Origin: GCA-016699445 sp964555055
GTDB lineage: Bacteria > UBA10199 > JACPAL01 > GCA-016699445
Direction of reading: 5' to 3'
Length of the DNA: 64,000 nucleotides
Assembly (NCBI GenBank): GCA_964555055.1
Contig: CAZKQW010000001.1
Coordinates: forward strand, 372,001 to 436,000
The position numbers and the translations under genes are program-made. The notes below the pieces were generated by a model. It was not told the origin of the DNA. It saw only the letters and a program-made list of their open reading frames with translations, and searched no databases. Of this stretch, positions 1 through 7,670 are shown one piece after another; within the stretch, counting starts at the first letter, position 1, and every line of letters starts with the position of its first letter.

Positions 1-53
1 ATCTCCTGAAAAAATACGGGATTCTCGACGACAATCTGACGGACGACGAATAG
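1..53 (+). CDS. C-terminal tail of an upstream gene (partial)
   Basis: An open plus-strand frame enters from the left edge and stops with TAG at 51-53, giving 16 residues that end in an acidic tail (ILDDNLTDDE). The stop lies four bases from the end of the convergent TPR gene at 58, a tight convergent spacing typical of real genes. The piece is too short for any functional call, and coding status rests only on reading frame and plausible composition. Confidence 0.4.
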   Translation, partial: LLKKYGILDDNLTDDE

Positions 54-57
54 GAAT

Positions 58-666
58 TTATCTTTTGCCCGGTTTTTGCGGCGGCCTTTGGGCTTGGGTG
101 GGACGAGAAGACGCGGCCTGTTGCTGCATACGCTTACGCAAATCCATCGTCCGTTTCAGGGCAATGACGAGGGACCTCGCGCGATTCGCCCACATGCTTT
201 TTCCATCCGGATCGGCTAAGATCGCCAACCTAAAATCCTCCGCCGCTTTCTTGAAATTCTTATGGCGCAGGTAAATTTCCCCTCGGTTCACGTACGGACA
301 AAGATCCTTAGGATTGACCCGAATGGCGCGCGTGTAAGCGACAACGGCCTCTACATTCTTGCCCAACTTTTGGTAAACCCCTCCCAAAGCCATGTGGTAA
401 TAAGCATTGACGCTATCCAATTGGGATAAAGCCTTGAAAATATCATGGGCCTCTTCGTAACGCCCGTACTTGTATTTCACGTAGCCCACCTCCGCGAGCC
501 GGGCGAAACGCTTCTTCGGCAAACCCATCAAATCGGCGGCGGAAATCTTATGGCTGACGAACTTATGGAAAAGTTCGGTTAAATAACGACGGCGCTCGGG
601 GTTGGGGTCGAGGACTTTTCCCTTTTCCTCGTCGGCGAACGGATGGCGCGTCTCTTCTCGTGGCAT
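58..666 (-). CDS. SycD/LcrH-like TPR chaperone (class II T3SS chaperone)
   Basis: This 202-aa protein has three tandem TPR units at about residues 55-160. The first unit (GYVKYKYGRYEEAHDIFKAL) is typical of SycD/LcrH chaperones, which keep translocator proteins soluble in the cytoplasm before type III export. It has a basic, Gln/Pro-rich tail and no signal peptide. It is a paralogue of the protein at 1577-2212; both contain a GY-x-K-x(3)-G-x-YE-A segment and a late WANRAR motif. The two flank the 285-aa candidate substrate, which fits chaperone-substrate pairing. The chaperone role is inferred from family resemblance and position. Confidence 0.75.
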   Translation of the reverse strand: MPREETRHPFADEEKGKVLDPNPERRRYLTELFHKFVSHKISAADLMGLPKKRFARLAEVGYVKYKYGRYEEAHDIFKALSQLDSVNAYYHMALGGVYQKLGKNVEAVVAYTRAIRVNPKDLCPYVNRGEIYLRHKNFKKAAEDFRLAILADPDGKSMWANRARSLVIALKRTMDLRKRMQQQAASSRPTQAQRPPQKPGKR

Positions 667-711
667 AAGAAGAGAATCTACCGACTCTAGGGCAGATTTT
701 CAAAGTTATTG

Positions 712-1569
712 TTATTGCTTCCAGTTTTGGATGATGGTGCTCGCCGTACGCGCAATGGTTTCATCGCTCTTTTTGGTGTCGGCTGTGATGCGTTCCATAT
801 CCGAAAGACTTTTTTGGAGCATCTGGGAAATCAAACTCATGTCGCTGCTGGCCTTATTGAGGTCGCTGCTGGCCCTTAAGATCTCGGCTTGGTTCGGAGG
901 CGTGCTCGCGTTGGCGTTACGGGTCAGATCCCGATGGATGTTATCCAAATCGGCTGAATGCTGGGCGTAGACTTCGACAATACGGCCGATTTGTCTTTGC
1001 AAACGACCCGCATTTCTCAAGCCCATAATGACGTTCACGGAAGCCGGATTCCCGCGCGCTAGAGCCAAAGCCTCGTGCCAACGACGTCTCTCTTCCGCCG
1101 ATTCACGGTATTGCTGGCTGAACATCTGGTCGAGGACGTTCGGGCCATCAACACCCCTGTTACCGCCATTCACATCGGGTAAAGTCGTCTCATTCCCCGA
1201 GAGTCGATCGATTTCGTTCAGCAGAGAATCCGGATCGAAATTTTGAGACTCCAAGGTGAGCTGCGCTTGAATAGACTGGGAAGCGGATTGGATCGCCGCC
1301 ATTTCGTCCCGCGTCACGTTGCTGGTCGTGCTAATGAGCCCGTCATGGAACTCGGGAATATCAGCCTCCATTGAGCGGAAGTCCGGGCGAGCCACGATTT
1401 CCGTGAGGCGCGCTGATTGACTCGCTAAAAAGGGAATGACGTTTTGGGGTTGTAGAGCGACGTTATCGGGTATTTTTAGCTGGTCTAAGTTGACGACAAT
1501 CTGTTCTTGCGAAGAGCCTACATACGGAAGTCTTCTCTGGATTTGATTGTCGTTAACCTGAATGCCCAT
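712..1569 (-). CDS. Candidate T3SS substrate/translocator with shared C-terminal domain (285 aa)
   Basis: The family is not recognised. The protein has no signal peptide and no clear membrane segment; it is Gln/Asn/Ser-rich and predicted mostly helical. Residues about 172-285 match the C-terminal domain of the proteins at 2308-3915 and 3918-5294: a GN dipeptide (173-174), a helix, an Asn-rich loop with NQAE (226-229), then two amphipathic helices ending in TIIQNWKQ. It lies between two SycD-like chaperone genes, 7 bp after one and 45 bp before the other. A secreted, chaperone-bound role is inferred from this context. A translocator, tip protein or effector are all possible. Confidence 0.6.
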   Translation of the reverse strand: MGIQVNDNQIQRRLPYVGSSQEQIVVNLDQLKIPDNVALQPQNVIPFLASQSARLTEIVARPDFRSMEADIPEFHDGLISTTSNVTRDEMAAIQSASQSIQAQLTLESQNFDPDSLLNEIDRLSGNETTLPDVNGGNRGVDGPNVLDQMFSQQYRESAEERRRWHEALALARGNPASVNVIMGLRNAGRLQRQIGRIVEVYAQHSADLDNIHRDLTRNANASTPPNQAEILRASSDLNKASSDMSLISQMLQKSLSDMERITADTKKSDETIARTASTIIQNWKQ

Positions 1570-1576
1570 CTAGCCC

Positions 1577-2212
1577 CTAGCCTTTTTTCGATATCTTTTG
1601 ACGGTCTTGAGCGATCTTGATCTGTTCCTTCAGCATCCGCGCTCGATTCGCCCATCGATCTTCGTTTTTCGGATCTAAACCCATCGCCTGGTCCAGATCT
1701 TGATGGGCTAAGTCGAGGACACCGATTTTGACGTACACCTCACCCCGATTCGTCAGAGAAACGATATCCCGCGGATTTATTTCGATGGCTATAGAGTACT
1801 CCACTAAAGCTTCTGCCCATTTTTCCTGTCTTTGGAAAACGGCACCGAGCATCTGATGGTAATAGTAATTCTCTGTGTCCAATACCGTCAGTCCACGAAA
1901 AATCTTTTCGGCCGCCTCATACTGGCCAATCTTAAACTTCTCATACCCAGACTCAGCGATTTGATGGAGTTTTTCAGGAGTGTATTGGCTCATGTCCGCC
2001 CATGACAAATCCCCCTCCAGGAGTTTTTCGGCTTCTTTCTTGGCGGTTTCCAATTTTTCCTTCGGAACCCCCTTTAAGGCTTCCTCAAGCTGCTTCGTGA
2101 CGAGTTCCATGATATGATCCTTTTCCCCTTGGGGATCGGGTTGCGCCGGCTGGATCGGCTTGATGCCAACGCGTGACGGTTTATTCTCTGTCTGTTCGGC
2201 CACGGACACCAC
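1577..2212 (-). CDS. SycD/LcrH-like TPR chaperone, second copy
   Basis: This 211-aa cytoplasmic protein carries three TPR units at about residues 80-190 (SGYEKFKIGQYEAAEKIFRG and two more), preceded by a Lys/Glu-rich helical region. The TPR pattern resembles class II T3SS chaperones of the SycD/LcrH/IpgC group, and it is clearly paralogous to the gene at 58-666. Its stop lies 7 bp before the start of the 285-aa candidate substrate, so the two are probably co-transcribed. The client is inferred: either the downstream 285-aa protein or the upstream 535-aa and 458-aa proteins. Confidence 0.75.
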   Translation of the reverse strand: MVSVAEQTENKPSRVGIKPIQPAQPDPQGEKDHIMELVTKQLEEALKGVPKEKLETAKKEAEKLLEGDLSWADMSQYTPEKLHQIAESGYEKFKIGQYEAAEKIFRGLTVLDTENYYYHQMLGAVFQRQEKWAEALVEYSIAIEINPRDIVSLTNRGEVYVKIGVLDLAHQDLDQAMGLDPKNEDRWANRARMLKEQIKIAQDRQKISKKG

Positions 2213-2307
2213 CTTTTTCCTCCCAGTCTAACACAGTCCTTTAAAAACGAGCGAGCATTATCCGATCAGATGAGGGCTTAAGGGGAGAACGGTATTTCCC
2301 CCTAAAT

Positions 2308-3915
2308 CTAACGCGACGCGATCGACGAGATTTGATCCCGCTTTTGCTGAAAGGCCCGCGTCGCGCTCGTGATCTCTTCCTTCGCCGTCATCGTATCGCG
2401 TAGGAAGCTGGTGATCGCGGAACGGTTGCTGCTGTATTGATTCATCTGCACATTCACCTGAGCCAAACGGGCATTCGTCCCCGTATCGTTGCCGCGGATA
2501 TTCCCTAAAGTACGCGAAAGCTGCGCCGTCTGTTTATCATAGTAATCCATCGCCTTAATCGTTTGCAGACCCATGTTCAGGATGGATTGCGTCGCTCTTT
2601 TGTCGATCATGATCATTGCCGTCGACAAGGCCTCGTAATTTCCTGCCTGGATGGCACGGATTAGTTTTTTGATTTCATTTTCCGTGCGACGGGTCTGCTG
2701 GTTTAAGGCGGTCGTAGTCGATTGAGTCGCCAGGTAAGTGCTTTGAGAACCCAACATGACGGCCACATCCTCTTGAGTCACGGCATTCGCATTCCCCGGT
2801 CGGTCCTCCTGCACTTCCAAAGAGCCATCGAATCCAGCCTCTCTTTCACCGGTATCCTGAACCCTCAAGTCCACCTGTTCCAAACGATCTCCTCCGCGGC
2901 GACTGCCATGCGCAGAAGCTGTGCTTAAACTGGGAGATGATGTGGCTGGGCCAGAAGATGCACTGGAGGACCGCCGGCTTCCGGAAGATCTTTCCACAGA
3001 AGATGTTTTCAAGGACGTTTCTTTTTCCGAGGAAGCCGTCAGCCTCTCGTCTCGATCCGTCGACATGAGATCCTGTTTCGCTTTGAGAAAAACGATCTTA
3101 TCCGCGATCACATCGAGCTTCACCGCACGCGACTGTAGATCCTGAAGTTGGTTCTTGATTTGAGTAAGATCCGATTCTTTGACTTTTAAAAAATCGAAGG
3201 CCTTCATTTTGTCCGAAGCGACCGATGAGGTTTTAAGATCCTTTACTTCGCTTTCTAAGGCGTTTTTCTTCTGGGTAAGTTCCGTAGCTTGAAGCTTCAG
3301 CTTGTTAAAAGCCTCACCTCTCATCACTTCCACTTCAGAAGCGTCTTTAAGCTCCAAGCCCGTCGTCTCATGGAACTCTTTCAACAAAGCTTGCTCTTCG
3401 GACGAAAGGTCCCCCTTAGACTCAAGCGGAATGTTCGATTTCCGGTTTTTAGAGACGGTTTCAACGCTCAATTTTTCGAAGGAGATCTGATAATCACTCA
3501 AAGCCGACTTAAGCTCCTCATAACTCTTTTCCATATCTCGGATTTGTTGGAGTTTTCCTTCGCTCTTCGCCTCATTGATCTTCGTCGCCATCGCGTCCAA
3601 TTGCTTTTTGGCGATGAATTCGAGACTGTCTTGGCTCAATTGTTTTTGATCCATACCCTGATTCTTGAGCTTGTCCTGTAAAGCCTCGGACGACTTTTTC
3701 ATCCGACTAAAAGCGTCGCGCTCGTCCTTGAACGGAGCCGGCTCCGCGGACGCTGAATACCGCGTGGGACCATTCTTCGACACGTCAACGGAGTCTTTTT
3801 GCTCTTTAAGAGCCGCCTCTTGGGCCCGGCGCGCTTCGGTATTGCGGGTCTGCATATTCTGCGGACCGCTGATCATGCCGGATCCATTATTGACGATATT
3901 GATGTTGGTTCCCAT
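2308..3915 (-). CDS. Candidate T3SS substrate, coiled-coil protein with shared C-terminal domain (535 aa)
   Basis: The protein has no recognised family and no signal peptide. Residues about 60-280 are Lys/Glu/Gln-rich and likely coiled coil. Residues 285-340 form a Ser/Arg-rich low-complexity linker. Residues about 413-535 form a helical domain shared with the proteins at 712-1569 and 3918-5294, recognisable by GNYEAL (425-430), an Asn/Gly/Thr loop and a final helix pair. The gene starts two bases after the stop of the 458-aa gene, so translation is probably coupled. The modular build and nearby SycD-like chaperones suggest a secreted translocator or effector, which is an inference. Confidence 0.6.
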   Translation of the reverse strand: MGTNINIVNNGSGMISGPQNMQTRNTEARRAQEAALKEQKDSVDVSKNGPTRYSASAEPAPFKDERDAFSRMKKSSEALQDKLKNQGMDQKQLSQDSLEFIAKKQLDAMATKINEAKSEGKLQQIRDMEKSYEELKSALSDYQISFEKLSVETVSKNRKSNIPLESKGDLSSEEQALLKEFHETTGLELKDASEVEVMRGEAFNKLKLQATELTQKKNALESEVKDLKTSSVASDKMKAFDFLKVKESDLTQIKNQLQDLQSRAVKLDVIADKIVFLKAKQDLMSTDRDERLTASSEKETSLKTSSVERSSGSRRSSSASSGPATSSPSLSTASAHGSRRGGDRLEQVDLRVQDTGEREAGFDGSLEVQEDRPGNANAVTQEDVAVMLGSQSTYLATQSTTTALNQQTRRTENEIKKLIRAIQAGNYEALSTAMIMIDKRATQSILNMGLQTIKAMDYYDKQTAQLSRTLGNIRGNDTGTNARLAQVNVQMNQYSSNRSAITSFLRDTMTAKEEITSATRAFQQKRDQISSIASR

Positions 3916-3917
3916 GG

Positions 3918-5294
3918 TTAAGCTCTCCAGCTACTGATTTGCCTCAATTGCTCGAAACCGCGGCGTATGCCTTGTTCGGTGGACGTCTGCTCTTCCAAAG
4001 CGGACATCATGTCGCGTACCGCGTTCATGGCGGTCTGACGGTCGGCCGTAATCCCTTGGATGGAGTTGTTGACGCGCATCATCTCGGCTTGGTTATTCGT
4101 GCCGCTCGTATTCCCGGAAAGGGCCTGTAATCGGTTATTTTGTTCTTCCATCCGTTGGTTGCTGGCCTGCATGGAATTTATCATCGCCACCGCCGCATTT
4201 CGCAAACTGGACTTACTGCGTAGGGTAAGCAGCGTCACGGCTTGTAGGATCGCGTCGATATTGCCCATCATGATCATAGATTTTAAGCGGTTGATCTCGG
4301 CGTCCAAGCGACGCGAGCGGCTTCTCTCGTCGAGGGCTTGTCCGTAGAAGGTGTTCCCAAGCCCAAGCATGTCGAAACCGCCGCCGACGCTTCCCAAGGC
4401 CGTGCCGCAAGAAGCGGCACCCAGGAAGGGGCTATATGAGGTCATGACAGGATTGAAACTCGCTCCCATGAGTCCCGGCATGCCAAAGCCTCCGCCAAAA
4501 GCGCCGAGACCGGAAGCCGAATAGGAACTCCCGAAGGGCGTGGAAAGAGCGGAGACGTTATTGTTCGCACCCAAACTCGCGATAGCCGCGGCGTTCACGA
4601 GTCCGCCGAAGGCGTTTGCGAAGGGGTTGAGAACCGAGCCTATGATCTGAGCGGCTGGATGGGGAAGCTGCTGTTGCTGGGCCTCTCTCTGGCGAGCCTC
4701 TAAAGCGTCTTGGCGTTCTTCTCTACGCCTTTCCAACGCATCGGCACGTGCTTCGTGTCTTTCTTCCCGCTCTCGATCCAAACGCGCTTGATTGTTTTGC
4801 TGAGCAATGACGGGATCAGGCCCGTTACTCGGAGGACCTCCAGCAGGCGGCTGTTGGGTCGCAGGCGGCTGTTGGGTCGCAGGCGCCGGAGCCGAAGCCG
4901 CGGGAGCCGTCGTCGAGGCGGCCGCTTCTTGTCTCGCGTCCGTCACGGAAATATTTCTTCTAACGGTACGCGTACCAGCCGCAGTATTTTCCGTCACTTG
5001 CACACGGGCCTGCGTACCAAGGGGAAGAGGATCCCCTGTCTCACCCGCTTCAGGGCTTCGCCTTAAAGCCTCGATAATTTCCCCAATATCCGCATCCTGG
5101 AGCCTGCCATCATGAACGATATTCACATGACGCGTGACCGTCTGTCGATTCTGGCCATTTCCCGTAGTAACCGTGACTAAAGTTTGTTGAGGAGCTAAAG
5201 GAGCCGTCGCAGTTTGCAAAAGACCAAACCGACCGTTCATTGATGTGAATGTCGACTGCTTTTCATAACCCCAGAGATTCATCGTGCCTTCCAT
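3918..5294 (-). CDS. Candidate T3SS substrate with LWG N-terminal motif, hydrophobic core and shared C-terminal domain (458 aa)
   Basis: Three modules are visible. The N-terminus contains MNLWGYEK...GLLQTA, shared with the products at 5541-6386 and 6399-7517 and a candidate export signal. After a Pro/Ala/Gln/Arg linker comes a Gly/Ala-rich hydrophobic stretch starting AQIIGSVL, which could insert into a membrane. Residues about 328-458 are the helical C-terminal domain shared with two neighbours (GNIDAI at 344, NQAE at 401). Two starts are possible: ATG at 5294 has the better GGAGG site, while ATG at 5282 would align its LWG motif with the paralogues. The function is unknown; a pore-forming translocator is the best guess. 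Confidence 0.65.
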   Translation of the reverse strand: MEGTMNLWGYEKQSTFTSMNGRFGLLQTATAPLAPQQTLVTVTTGNGQNRQTVTRHVNIVHDGRLQDADIGEIIEALRRSPEAGETGDPLPLGTQARVQVTENTAAGTRTVRRNISVTDARQEAAASTTAPAASAPAPATQQPPATQQPPAGGPPSNGPDPVIAQQNNQARLDREREERHEARADALERRREERQDALEARQREAQQQQLPHPAAQIIGSVLNPFANAFGGLVNAAAIASLGANNNVSALSTPFGSSYSASGLGAFGGGFGMPGLMGASFNPVMTSYSPFLGAASCGTALGSVGGGFDMLGLGNTFYGQALDERSRSRRLDAEINRLKSMIMMGNIDAILQAVTLLTLRSKSSLRNAAVAMINSMQASNQRMEEQNNRLQALSGNTSGTNNQAEMMRVNNSIQGITADRQTAMNAVRDMMSALEEQTSTEQGIRRGFEQLRQISSWRA

Positions 5295-5410
5295 AAAAGC
5301 TCCTCCGTTTAACCTTTAGATGATATCGCAAAAGACCCACAATCCAAAGGGCTGTATCCTCAGAAAAGGTAGAGCAAAACGAGGGCCAGAGTTCAGAAAA
5401 AGCGGCATGA

Positions 5411-5448
5411 CTTTTAAATATATGAAATTACTTATATTTTTTAGAAAA
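5411..5448 (-). promoter_or_regulatory. A+T-rich element upstream of the 458-aa substrate gene
   Basis: The 246-bp gap 5295-5540 contains one very A+T-rich stretch. Read on the minus strand it holds TTTCTA, an A-run, then TAATTTCATATA. A similar string occurs at 7581-7624 upstream of the 372-aa gene, the only other sizeable gap in this block. The element probably marks a promoter or activator site for the second half of the substrate cluster. No good -35/-10 pair could be fixed. The rest of the gap holds nothing convincing. Confidence 0.35.
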
Positions 5449-5540
5449 TTGTGGCTTTTTTGAAAAAAAAGAAACGACCGAAAATTATCAGAATGGGGTT
5501 TTGATGCCACGGGGGTGGGACCTGAAGCTTTTTTGAGAGA

Positions 5541-6386
5541 TTAAACGCGACCAGAGCCCACATCGGATCTTAAGCGTGCCGTAGGTGAATGAGGGAGTAC
5601 TTGATCCATTTCCGTCAAAATTTGATGGGGAGGTGTACGCATAGCGGTCACAAAAGCCATTTGATTCAATAGATTATCCTGACCTGAGCGCTGAAGCTGC
5701 AGCATGACCATCTGACTCATATCGGAAGCGCGCGCCGAGGCTTGGGCATACCCGGAAGCTACCATGGCTACGGCTTGATTGGCCTGTTCACGGGCCCGAT
5801 TCGCCGCTTGCGCGGAAGCTGCACTTCCTAAAATAGCCAACTGCCCAATCGCCCCCGCCACTCCAGCGACAGGACCGGTTACCGCAGCGATGCCTTCAGC
5901 CACCGCGTTCGGGCGTTGGGTATTTCGAGACGGACTCGTATTAGCCGCGCTCTCCGGCGGAGCAGACCCTTCCCCAGCACTCGCTGTGCTAGTCCTCAAA
6001 GTCTCTTGCAGCTCTCTGAGACCTTGATACGCTCCCGCCTCTCCCGTGTTGCGGTCCCGGTACCACACACCCACCACATGCCCCACAGACTCCGGGTCAT
6101 CGGGGTTGACATGGGCTTGACGTAAAACACCGCGCAAATCTTGGCCGTCTAAGCCCCGTGTATCGTTAAACTCATAATCGAAGCTCTCAACGCGCGTGTG
6201 TTGGCGCTGGTAGTTTTCTCTGACCCTTTCATCATTGGAAGTGCTGCCGCCATTCCGGCGCATAAAGGCATTATACTCTTCCAAAGTGGTATTCCCCGTA
6301 AGGACACGGACAACCGCGGTCGAAGTCTGCAAAAGCGCCTTGGGTTGGTGAAACATCCGCCTATTTTGAAATCCCCATAATTCCAT
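5541..6386 (-). CDS. Candidate T3SS substrate with LWG N-terminal motif (281 aa)
   Basis: The protein starts MELWGFQNRRMF...ALLQTSTA, matching the starts of the 372-aa and 458-aa neighbours. After a variable region and a Ser/Pro/Asn-rich linker (about 135-165) comes a Gly/Ala-rich hydrophobic stretch (AVTGPVAGVAGAIGQLAI), then an Ala-rich amphipathic helix and a short C-terminal part. It lacks the full shared C-terminal domain, although the segment GQDNLLNQMAF is placed like the GNxxA motif of its relatives. Its start codon has an AAAGGA site and lies 12 bp after the stop of the 372-aa gene. A secreted membrane-active protein is inferred. Confidence 0.6.
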   Translation of the reverse strand: MELWGFQNRRMFHQPKALLQTSTAVVRVLTGNTTLEEYNAFMRRNGGSTSNDERVRENYQRQHTRVESFDYEFNDTRGLDGQDLRGVLRQAHVNPDDPESVGHVVGVWYRDRNTGEAGAYQGLRELQETLRTSTASAGEGSAPPESAANTSPSRNTQRPNAVAEGIAAVTGPVAGVAGAIGQLAILGSAASAQAANRAREQANQAVAMVASGYAQASARASDMSQMVMLQLQRSGQDNLLNQMAFVTAMRTPPHQILTEMDQVLPHSPTARLRSDVGSGRV

Positions 6387-6398
6387 AAAATCCTTTCA

Positions 6399-7517
6399 TC
6401 ACACGCGTGTGGACCTTCTTGGCACCCGACTCGAGCCCTGTGCACGGCTTACTTCCCCGTCAGAAGTCTCCCTGAGAGTGGCTGTCATCGCAGCCACGGC
6501 TTCCGAGGGACTTGATGCCGAGGATGTTGATTGGGGTTGAAGCCGGTCTAAGAGAGCTATCAAAGCTTCATTTCCTTCAAGAGCGCCTTGAGACCGTAAA
6601 TTTGCCAAGTAAACTTGAGTCACGGTCGCGGCGATCCCTTCAAAAGCGCGCCCAACCCCACCCAAAATAGAGCCCAAGATTTGGACCGTGGCAGAAGGTG
6701 GGGTATTTTGGGGAGTCTCCATAGAATCAGAAGAGGCCGTAGGACGCTCCCGCCGAGCTAAAGGCCGAGATGTTGGATCTGACGGAACCTCGGCTTCAGG
6801 CCCTGCCCCAGCTCTAAGAAGCGTCACGGGTGCGGGAGAGTGAGAAGCGGGCGACGCCTCGGAAGCCTCAACTCCAGAAGGACGAGAGGGGGCGGCCCCA
6901 TCTGCAGGTCTCGATGGCTCAGGGGGAATATTCGTTGTGGGGGTCGGATCCGTAAATGGATTCACAGGGCGTGGTCCTCCTAAAGCCGCAAAGAGGCCCC
7001 GATTTCCTACCGCCTCCCTCGCTGAGACTACGGGCCTCGAAACGCTTGGAGCGGGAGATCTTCTCACCGGTCGAGCCGGGGGAACCGAGGGCGTTGAAGT
7101 CGGTTCGGCAGTAACTATCGGCGTCATCGAGGGAATCTGAGGCACCGGCGGCACGGGACGCGGCGGTGTGGCGGCGGGGGCTACGGGAGCAATAACCCCA
7201 CCATTAGAATTCAAGGAAGCACAGCCGGTTTCCCCGTGGGAGCCCAACCAATCATGATCCACGGAATACCAAATACGATCCACCATTTGTCCTTGCAAAT
7301 GGCCTAATCTCCCTGCCCTTTCTATCAAGACATTTGCTTCTCGTTGGTCTAAGCCCGGACTTCGTGGCGTCCAGTCCGTAGGATAAGTCGGGACTTCAAC
7401 GGTTTGAAACTCCCCTCGAGGTAAAGCAAAATGCACACGAGCAATCCCGGTTTGTAAACATTGATACCTCAGACCGCGATGTGCCTTATTTTTTTCTGCA
7501 CCCCACAATTCCATCAT
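6399..7517 (-). CDS. Candidate T3SS substrate with LWG N-terminal motif and Pro-rich linker (372 aa)
   Basis: This is the first gene of the substrate block after sctT. The N-terminus reads MMELWGAEKNKAH...QCLQTGIA, and the second Met aligns with the paralogues. Residues about 30-115 look like a compact domain, 120-270 are a Pro/Ser/Thr/Ala-rich disordered linker, and 275-300 form a hydrophobic segment (VQILGSILGGVGRAFEG) closely resembling that of the 458-aa protein. EGNEALIALL follows, as in the GNxxA motif of the shared C-terminal domain. A GAGGAGG ribosome site precedes the start. Secretion through the neighbouring T3SS is inferred, not shown. Confidence 0.6.
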   Translation of the reverse strand: MMELWGAEKNKAHRGLRYQCLQTGIARVHFALPRGEFQTVEVPTYPTDWTPRSPGLDQREANVLIERAGRLGHLQGQMVDRIWYSVDHDWLGSHGETGCASLNSNGGVIAPVAPAATPPRPVPPVPQIPSMTPIVTAEPTSTPSVPPARPVRRSPAPSVSRPVVSAREAVGNRGLFAALGGPRPVNPFTDPTPTTNIPPEPSRPADGAAPSRPSGVEASEASPASHSPAPVTLLRAGAGPEAEVPSDPTSRPLARRERPTASSDSMETPQNTPPSATVQILGSILGGVGRAFEGIAATVTQVYLANLRSQGALEGNEALIALLDRLQPQSTSSASSPSEAVAAMTATLRETSDGEVSRAQGSSRVPRRSTRV

Positions 7518-7580
7518 AAAGAGACCTCCTCAGGGCCCTTTAGCTCATGAAGCAAAAAGAAGGCCAATAGCGAGGCTTAC

Positions 7581-7624
7581 CTTAAATTATAAGTATATGT
7601 AATTATTTGTTTTTTTATAGAAAC
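7581..7624 (-). promoter_or_regulatory. Probable promoter region of the substrate block
   Basis: The 153-bp gap between sctT and the 372-aa gene contains an A+T-rich stretch. On the minus strand it holds a consensus TATAAT at 7591-7586, about 70 bp before the start codon. No consensus -35 lies at 17 bp. An upstream A-run may act as an UP element or activator site. The surrounding string resembles that at 5411-5448. Transcription could also read through from the T3SS operon. Confidence 0.4.
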
Positions 7625-7670
7625 CGTAAGTTTTGACCTGAGACTGTGGAGACTTAACCCACCAGAATGT

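Noticed and set aside
5316..5510. A 64-aa minus-strand frame in the gap between two substrate genes
   Set aside because: No ribosome site or family is apparent, and it runs through the A+T-rich promoter-like stretch. It is more likely non-coding.
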